Assembly (NCBI GenBank): GCA_023396045.1
Contig: JAEWXD010000046.1
Coordinates: 1-21,870 of the forward strand
Origin: Bacillota bacterium
Lineage (GTDB): Bacteria; Bacillota; Clostridia; Christensenellales; Aristaeellaceae
DNA length: 21,870 bases
Direction of reading: 5' to 3'
Of this stretch, positions 17,531-21,870 are shown one piece after another. Both the position numbers and the translations under genes were made by a program. The first letter of the stretch is position 1, and every line of letters begins with the position of its first letter. The notes under the pieces were generated by a model. That model was not told the origin of the DNA and ran no database searches. It saw only the letters and a list, made by a program, of their open reading frames with translations.

Positions 17531-19363
17531 TTACCTCAAGACAACGCTACCGTTTTCTTTTTCTACTTTATACAATTTAGGGAATTCTATTTCGGTTGCA
17601 AATAACGATAAATACTGCTCTTTAAAAACATCTTCATAATCTGCATATAAATAACAATAATCAAATTCTGTAAGCCTTTGTGCAAGGCCATTTACATCTA
17701 TCTCAGTAATCCAATCAATGGTTGTCATAGTATTATCTAAATTGATATTGTGTTCTAATAATGCATAGTACATTTGATGATGAATTAAAATATCTTCGCC
17801 AGAACTATTGTTCATTATTAAAAAGAGTTTTGTATTGCCTGGCATTTCACGAGCAATGGTATGCGCATGGTTTTTCCCTTCTTTTAGCTCATAATCATAC
17901 ATGCTTCTTTTTATTTCCCCCATTGGAAACAATAAAGCTATACTTGCAAATACCGCAAGCAATACACCAAATTTTGGCCAAGTAATTTTATGTAATACAC
18001 CCTGTAATAAAAGGTATACTGCAAAAAACAACTGTGCAAAATATGCAGTGGACAAATAACGCTGCTGGCTTGCGAACTGATATTCTTCATAACCAATTTT
18101 AAACAAATATACAGGTAATAATGACACAAAATATAGCAACACAAATACTGCAAGTTGGCAACTTACAACAATGGCTTTTTTTCTATATTCTTTCGCAGTT
18201 ACAAAAATAGCAATTAAATTTAACAGTAATTGAAATATAAAAGCAAATAAAGGCGAAAAGAATTCCGGCAAATTCCACCATTGCACAGCGTTGCTTTGTA
18301 ACACCATAGAGGAATAGGCAAAACTTTTAAAATAATCAACGATTAACTCTAACTGTTCCTCGGTCGGTTGTTGTATTGCTGTGAGTATATTTCGCAATGT
18401 AATATCAGAACTTTCTTTCACGCCTGCAACTTGTATTGCATATTGAAATAGAAAATAACAAGCAAAAGGTAAAAGAACCAATAATAGTGAAATATAATTT
18501 TTAGCACGAATAAGCTTAAAAGCATATAACCCAAAGGTACAAAGCAATAGCAATACTACTAAAAATATTCCAGACTCTTTACTTAATGCCAATATAGAAA
18601 GCACTATTGCAAACAAAATAGTTTCTGAATAATCTTTAAATGGATTTTTACAAAGCATTAAAAAGGCATAGGCAAGCAAAAAGCCTATAAAGAAATCTAT
18701 AAACAAACTGGTATAATAAAAATTATTATCAAATTCATAACTGTTGGCATAGCTTTGTGGCAATAATACCATGAGCGCCAACACTAAGGGAATTGCAAAA
18801 TAACTTGCTTTTGTATTTGGTATAAAACGAACAAATAAACTGCCTGCCAAAATAGCATAGGCAAAAAACAATATATTTTCACTCCAAAAGCCTTGCATAT
18901 GCATAAGTAAGAGTTGAAACGCCGGCATAGCAAAAGGATAATTTTGCATGTCTGTATAAATAAAAGAATTTACACCAATATGGCTGGCACCGGAAAAAAA
19001 CAAATGTTTCGGTACAGCAGCCCACAAACGCAATTCATCCCAAAGCATTGGAGCACTGTTGCGAGTAATGAAATATACGATTGGTACAAAACAAAGAAAG
19101 CAAACAATACCCGGCTTAAAAAAGCTGAGTATATTTATTTTTTGTTTATATATTTTAACTATGCCCCATACCATACTAAATACGTGAAGAGCAATAATAC
19201 CATAAAAACCGAACTTGTGTGCACCAAAAGCAATAAATGGCATATATAAAAGTGTGCTACCGAGCAAAGAAAATGGTATGAAACGAACAACCTTTTGCTT
19301 TTGCCGGGCAAACATAAATATTGGCAAAGCCAATGAAAAAAGTAAAAAATAGATAATAACCAT
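17531..19363 (-). CDS. Large polytopic membrane protein, GT-C glycosyltransferase-like
   Basis: A protein of about 610 residues with more than ten transmembrane segments and a soluble C-terminal part of about 110 residues. Near residue 108 the first large outer loop has WDELRLWAAVPKH, followed by YTDMQNYPFAMPAF. An Asp-Glu pair in the first loop and a later Tyr-Pro motif fit GT-C enzymes that use polyprenyl-phosphate sugars. The frame is also open back to a GTG at 19396, but those codons are the rplA terminator hairpin and its T tract. I therefore prefer the ATG at 19363. Neither start has a clear ribosome binding site, so the start is uncertain. It heads an operon with the GtrII-like and single-pass proteins. 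Confidence 0.65.
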   Translation of the reverse strand: MVIIYFLLFSLALPIFMFARQKQKVVRFIPFSLLGSTLLYMPFIAFGAHKFGFYGIIALHVFSMVWGIVKIYKQKINILSFFKPGIVCFLCFVPIVYFITRNSAPMLWDELRLWAAVPKHLFFSGASHIGVNSFIYTDMQNYPFAMPAFQLLLMHMQGFWSENILFFAYAILAGSLFVRFIPNTKASYFAIPLVLALMVLLPQSYANSYEFDNNFYYTSLFIDFFIGFLLAYAFLMLCKNPFKDYSETILFAIVLSILALSKESGIFLVVLLLLCTFGLYAFKLIRAKNYISLLLVLLPFACYFLFQYAIQVAGVKESSDITLRNILTAIQQPTEEQLELIVDYFKSFAYSSMVLQSNAVQWWNLPEFFSPLFAFIFQLLLNLIAIFVTAKEYRKKAIVVSCQLAVFVLLYFVSLLPVYLFKIGYEEYQFASQQRYLSTAYFAQLFFAVYLLLQGVLHKITWPKFGVLLAVFASIALLFPMGEIKRSMYDYELKEGKNHAHTIAREMPGNTKLFLIMNNSSGEDILIHHQMYYALLEHNINLDNTMTTIDWITEIDVNGLAQRLTEFDYCYLYADYEDVFKEQYLSLFATEIEFPKLYKVEKENGSVVLR

Positions 19364-19369
19364 AAAAAT

Positions 19370-19396
19370 AAAAAAAGTGCCAACTTGCGCTGGCAC
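19370..19396 (-). terminator. Terminator after rplA
   Basis: On the minus strand GTGCCA pairs with TGGCAC around an 8-nt loop, followed by seven T. It begins 7 bp after the rplA stop. The stem is only 6 bp, so some read-through into the next gene is possible. Confidence 0.75.
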
Positions 19397-19424
19397 TATA
19401 TAATTAGAATTTTAAAGCGTTCAA
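19397..19424 (-). promoter_or_regulatory. Possible promoter of the membrane-protein operon
   Basis: On the minus strand TTGAAC (19419-19424) and TATATA (19397-19402) are 16 bp apart, each matching the consensus at four of six positions. The transcript would begin near 19390, inside the rplA terminator, and so would lack the 5' arm of that hairpin. Weak matches in AT-rich DNA leave this uncertain. Confidence 0.3.
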
Positions 19425-20093
19425 TTTTACAGAAGGACCCATTGTGCTGCTTAAGTAAGCAGAACGAATATAAGTACCTTTGGCTGCAGATGGTTTAGCT
19501 TTGATGATAGCTGCCATTAAAACATTTAGGTTTTCTTCTAAGTTAGCAGCTTCAAAAGATGTCTTACCAATTGGGCAGTGAATAATAGCAGTTTTATCTA
19601 CACGATATTCTACTTTACCGGCTTTGATTTCATTAACAGCTTTTGCTACATCTAAAGTAACGGTACCGCTCTTAGGGTTTGGCATTAAGCCTTTAGGACC
19701 AAGAACACGACCTACAGGGCCAATTTTACCCATCATATCAGGGGTGGCAACGATAACATCAAATTCAAACCAGTTTTCGTCTTTGATTTTTTGAATGTAT
19801 TCTTCGCCACCGGCATAATCTGCACCAGCTTGCAAAGCTTCGTCAATTTTTTCGCCACGAGCAATAACCAATACGCGAACTTTTTTACCAGTGCCATGAG
19901 GTAATACTACAGCACCACGAACTTGTTGGTCTGCATGACGAGGATCTACGCCCAAACGAACAGAAAGTTCGATTGTTTCGTCAAATTTAGCTTTAGCAGT
20001 TTGTTTTACCAAGTCAATGGCATTGCTTGGATCATAAGCTACTGCTTTATCGATAAGCTTAACGCTATCGACATATTTTTTTCCATGTTTCAT
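19404..20093 (-). CDS. rplA: 50S ribosomal protein L1
   Basis: This is full-length L1, 229 residues, the protein of the mobile L1 stalk that binds 23S rRNA and, in many bacteria, also represses its own mRNA. Conserved segments include RGAVVLPHGTGKKVRV, ATPDMMGKIGPVGRVLGPKGLMPNPKSGTV and IRSAYLSSTMGPSVKL. The ATG has AGGAGG seven bases upstream. Directly before that site lies a 27-nt element resembling the L1 site of 23S rRNA (20108-20134). The gene is followed by a terminator instead of rplJ. Confidence 0.97.
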   Translation of the reverse strand: MKHGKKYVDSVKLIDKAVAYDPSNAIDLVKQTAKAKFDETIELSVRLGVDPRHADQQVRGAVVLPHGTGKKVRVLVIARGEKIDEALQAGADYAGGEEYIQKIKDENWFEFDVIVATPDMMGKIGPVGRVLGPKGLMPNPKSGTVTLDVAKAVNEIKAGKVEYRVDKTAIIHCPIGKTSFEAANLEENLNVLMAAIIKAKPSAAKGTYIRSAYLSSTMGPSVKLNALKF

Positions 20094-20107
20094 TCTATAT
20101 CCTCCTA

Positions 20108-20134
20108 GTGGTACAAGCGGAATAATCCTCCCAC
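20108..20134 (-). promoter_or_regulatory. L1-binding-site mimic before rplA (copy 2)
   Basis: On the minus strand the element begins GTGGGAGGAT and ends TACCAC, 27 nt in all. GTGG pairs with CCAC, then unpaired GA, then an inner GGA/TCC hairpin, then a purine/pyrimidine-mixed strand ending TA before CCAC. The same order, GGUGG-GA-GG with UACCACC on the other side, forms helices 76-77 of 23S rRNA where L1 binds. The next bases are TAGGAGG, the rplA ribosome binding site, so bound L1 would block initiation. Confidence 0.7.
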
Positions 20135-20144
20135 TTTTCTGTTA

Positions 20145-20573
20145 TTAAAATTCGTCGCAGTTAACGCCCATGCTACGTGCAGTACCGCGAACCATTCTCA
20201 TTGCAGATTCAACGTTAGCAGCATTTAAGTCAGGCATTTTTAAGGTAGCTATTTCTCTTACTTGATCTACTGTAAGTTTACCAACTTTTTCACGGTTTGG
20301 TTTAGCAGAAGCAGATTCGATACCAAGAGCTTTTTTGATTAGAACTGGAGCTGGTGGTGTTTTTGTAATGAAAGAATAGGTACGGTCTGCATACACAGAG
20401 ATAACTACTGGGATAATTAAACCCATATCTTTTTGTGTGCGTGCATTAAAATCTTTACAGAAACCAGGGATATTTACACCATGTTGACCCAAAGCTGGAC
20501 CAATTGGTGGTGCAGGGTTAGCTTTACCTGCAGGAATTTGTAATTTGATAATTCCAACTACTTTTTTTGCCAT
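20145..20573 (-). CDS. rplK: 50S ribosomal protein L11
   Basis: The 142-residue L11 forms part of the GTPase-associated centre of the large subunit. Typical segments are LQIPAGKANPAPPIGPALGQHGVNI, FITKTPPAPVLIKKA and the C-terminal RNA-binding domain ending RGTARSMGV. The start is the ATG at 20573, giving MAKKVVGIIKLQ, with AGGAGG eight bases upstream. An in-frame GTG three codons earlier (20582) overlaps that site and is rejected. It is transcribed between nusG and rplA, with an L1-type element in front. Confidence 0.97.
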   Translation of the reverse strand: MAKKVVGIIKLQIPAGKANPAPPIGPALGQHGVNIPGFCKDFNARTQKDMGLIIPVVISVYADRTYSFITKTPPAPVLIKKALGIESASAKPNREKVGKLTVDQVREIATLKMPDLNAANVESAMRMVRGTARSMGVNCDEF

Positions 20574-20593
20574 GAAAGGCACCTCCTTAAAAT

Positions 20594-20620
20594 GTGGTAT
20601 ATCGGATAATATCCTCCCAC
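20594..20620 (-). promoter_or_regulatory. L1-binding-site mimic before rplK (copy 1)
   Basis: On the minus strand this 27-nt element has the same first ten bases, GTGGGAGGAT, and last six, TACCAC, as the copy before rplA. GTGG/CCAC forms the outer helix, GA is unpaired, and GGAT/ATCC forms the inner hairpin. It ends 20 nt before the rplK ATG, next to AAGGAGG. This is the classical place for L1 autoregulation of the L11-L1 operon. Confidence 0.75.
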
Positions 20621-20637
20621 GCCTTGCTATGCAAGGC
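20621..20637 (-). other. Hairpin between nusG and rplK
   Basis: GCCTTGC-ATA-GCAAGGC is a perfect 7-bp inverted repeat directly upstream of the L1-type element and 10 bp after the nusG stop. It has no U tract, so it is probably a leader or processing structure and not a terminator. Confidence 0.55.
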
Positions 20638-20647
20638 AGAGTTTAGG

Positions 20648-21190
20648 CTATTGTTGTACTCTTGCAACTTGATCCAAAGCGTACTCTACAGCAACAGATT
20701 TACCCATAAAGTTATTTACGCGAACTTTTAGCAACTGACGTACAGTGTCAACATCTTCAACAACGCCAACAAAGTTCTCTAATGGACCAGTTAAAATACG
20801 CACTTCTTCGCCTATAGCTATGTTAAATTCCACACTCTTTTCTTGCGTAGATAACATAGTTTCGACTTCTGCATCGGTTAACGCAATGGGTTGACTATCT
20901 GGGCCAACAAAACCAGTTACGCCCCTTGTATTACGAACTACATACCAACTTTGAGTAGTGTTGATCATATGTACAAGCACATAGCTAGGGTATACCTTGC
21001 GTTGTGATTTCACGCGACGTCCACCACGAATTTCCTCTACTTCTTCCAGAGGAACCCTTACATCAAAAATAAGGTCTTGCATATTGTTGTTTACGACTGC
21101 TTTAAGCAAAGTATCTTTTACTTTATTTTCGTAACCGGCATAGGTATGCACAACATACCAACATGGTACTTGATTTTTTTCGTCTGCCAT
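20648..21190 (-). CDS. nusG: Transcription termination/antitermination protein NusG
   Basis: The 180-residue NusG binds RNA polymerase and affects pausing and Rho action. The NGN domain begins WYVVHTYAGYENKVKDTLL and contains KVYPSYVLVHM and VRNTRGVTGFVG. The C-terminal KOW domain has GEEVRILTGPLENFVGVVEDVD. I place the start at ATG 21190 because TAGGAG stands seven bases upstream and the product then begins MADEKNQVPCWYVV. The frame stays open 16 codons further up through a hairpin, with no ribosome binding site there. Confidence 0.97.
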   Translation of the reverse strand: MADEKNQVPCWYVVHTYAGYENKVKDTLLKAVVNNNMQDLIFDVRVPLEEVEEIRGGRRVKSQRKVYPSYVLVHMINTTQSWYVVRNTRGVTGFVGPDSQPIALTDAEVETMLSTQEKSVEFNIAIGEEVRILTGPLENFVGVVEDVDTVRQLLKVRVNNFMGKSVAVEYALDQVARVQQ

Positions 21191-21204
21191 GAAATTTCTC
21201 CTAA

Positions 21205-21233
21205 GGGATTGCACGGAAAAACCGTACAATCCC
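21205..21233 (-). other. Hairpin in the secE-nusG gap
   Basis: GGGATTG pairs with CAATCCC, then one mismatch, then ACGG with CCGT around five bases. The stem ends 2 nt before the nusG ribosome binding site. It lacks a U tract on the minus strand, so a role in RNA processing or translation control is more likely than termination. Confidence 0.6.
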
Positions 21234-21260
21234 ATCATTTAATATATACAGGCCGAACAA

Positions 21261-21500
21261 TTAAAAAATATTACTGAGCAATGTTACCAGTTGTGTTGCA
21301 CCAGTATCTAAAATACCGATAACAATACCCATAAAGAGCATAAACACTAACACAACTGCGGTGTAGTTTAATAATTGTTTGCGTGTAGGCCAAGAAACTT
21401 TTTTAAGTTCATGCCACATACCAGTAAACGCTTTCACGATTTTACCTGGAATGGCTTTCACTTTTTCTAAAAAAGTTTTTTTAACGGGTGTGTTAGACAT
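21261..21500 (-). CDS. secE: Preprotein translocase subunit SecE
   Basis: The 79-residue single-span SecE stabilises SecY in the translocation channel. The cytoplasmic amphipathic helix and conserved WHELKKVSWPTRKQLLNYT (about 29-47) precede one transmembrane segment at about 48-66. GGGGAG is seven bases before the ATG. The gene lies between rpmG and nusG, its standard position. Confidence 0.95.
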   Translation of the reverse strand: MSNTPVKKTFLEKVKAIPGKIVKAFTGMWHELKKVSWPTRKQLLNYTAVVLVFMLFMGIVIGILDTGATQLVTLLSNIF

Positions 21501-21519
21501 AATTTCACTCCCCTACCGG

Positions 21520-21681
21520 CTATTTCGTTTCTCTATGTAATGTATGTTTTTTACAGAAACGACAGTATTTTTGCAATTCAATACGGTCCGGTGTGTTTTT
21601 CTTATTTTTCATAGAATTATAGTTGCGTTGTTTGCACTCGGTGCAAGCAAGACAAACCTTATTGCGGGCAACGCTTGCCAC
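21520..21681 (-). CDS. rpmG: 50S ribosomal protein L33
   Basis: This short gene encodes 53 residues containing ACTECKQRNYNSMKNKKNTP and YCRFCKKHTLHRETK, the L33 sequence. Two CxxC pairs (Cys13/Cys16 and Cys40/Cys43) show it is the zinc-binding form. The start is a GTG at 21681 with AGGAGG eight bases upstream. The product begins VASVARNKVCLACTEC, slightly longer at the N-terminus than the usual 49-50 residues. It lies between tuf and secE, as in many Firmicutes. Confidence 0.93.
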   Translation of the reverse strand: MASVARNKVCLACTECKQRNYNSMKNKKNTPDRIELQKYCRFCKKHTLHRETK

Positions 21682-21711
21682 GTTGGCCACCTCCTGCCTT
21701 TATTTAGATAG

Positions 21712-21739
21712 CTCATATAGAGCAAAAGCCCTATATGAG
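21712..21739 (-). other. Hairpin between tuf and rpmG
   Basis: CTCATATAG pairs over 9 bp with CTATATGAG around a 10-nt loop, 11 bp after the tuf stop. The sequence after it on the minus strand (AGCTATCTAAATAAAGG) has no U tract, so a full terminator is unlikely. It may be an attenuator or a processing site that separates tuf from the downstream operon. Confidence 0.55.
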
Positions 21740-21750
21740 TTGTAAGGTGA

Positions 21751-21870
21751 TTAGCCTAAAATTTTGGAAACAACACCGGAACCAACGGTACGGCCACCTT
21801 CACGGATAGCAAAACGTAAACCTTGTTCAATAGCGATAGGTGTGATAAGTTTGATTTCCATGTCAATATG
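21751..21870 (-). CDS. tuf: Elongation factor Tu, C-terminal end (partial)
   Basis: The frame runs from the window edge to a TAA at 21751-21753 and encodes the last 39 residues of EF-Tu. It reads IDMEIKLITPIAIEQGLRF, then AIREGGRTVGSGVVSKILG, part of the third beta-barrel domain that contacts tRNA. It is the upstream neighbour of rpmG-secE-nusG. Confidence 0.95.
   Translation of the reverse strand, partial: HIDMEIKLITPIAIEQGLRFAIREGGRTVGSGVVSKILG

Noticed and set aside
21191..21238. Longer NusG from an ATG at 21238
   Set aside because: Those 16 codons are the intergenic hairpin, have no ribosome binding site and have no counterpart in NusG.
1..21870. CRISPR arrays, insertion sequences, rRNA and tRNA genes
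   Set aside because: No regularly spaced repeats, transposase, rRNA or cloverleaf sequence was seen on either strand.

Overview
The window looks like chromosome from a low-GC Bacillota (Firmicutes) bacterium, probably an anaerobe. The RNA polymerase and ribosomal proteins are of Firmicutes type, genes have strong AGGAGG-like ribosome binding sites, and the DNA is AT-rich with many poly-A tracts. I cannot name the genus; Negativicutes or Clostridia are both possible.

Left edge (1-290): the last codons of a tyrosine recombinase run into a displaced copy of the 3' end of rpsI (ribosomal protein S9) and its terminator. This is the integrase-side junction of a mobile element lying mostly to the left of the window and inserted in rpsI. 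Next (440-2970, minus strand) is a small operon for two exported proteins, a three-domain rhodanese and a flavodoxin-like protein. Both reading frames are broken by one missing base in a poly-A tract. Divergently transcribed (3090-5752, plus) is an operon of an M20 amidohydrolase, a DUF3100 membrane protein and a small four-helix membrane protein, perhaps an uptake-and-hydrolysis module for acylated amino acids or peptides.

Right part (5890-21870, minus strand): in transcription order it reads tuf (partial), rpmG, secE, nusG, rplK, rplA, a terminator, two GT-C-like polytopic membrane proteins, a single-pass membrane protein, pepA (M17 aminopeptidase), a terminator, rpoB, rpoC and two tandem terminators. 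The usual rplJ-rplL pair between rplA and rpoB is absent. Four unrelated genes occupy that place, and rpoBC has its own consensus sigma-70 promoter followed by a leader with a 16-bp perfect inverted repeat.

The most notable regulatory signal is a pair of 27-nt elements, one just before rplK and one just before rplA. They have the same length and the same ends and resemble the L1-binding site of 23S rRNA, so L1 probably represses both cistrons separately. Other points are a palindrome over the pepA promoter, a 94-residue acidic tail on RpoB without Lys or Arg, and a terminator, possible promoter and gene start stacked at the end of rplA.
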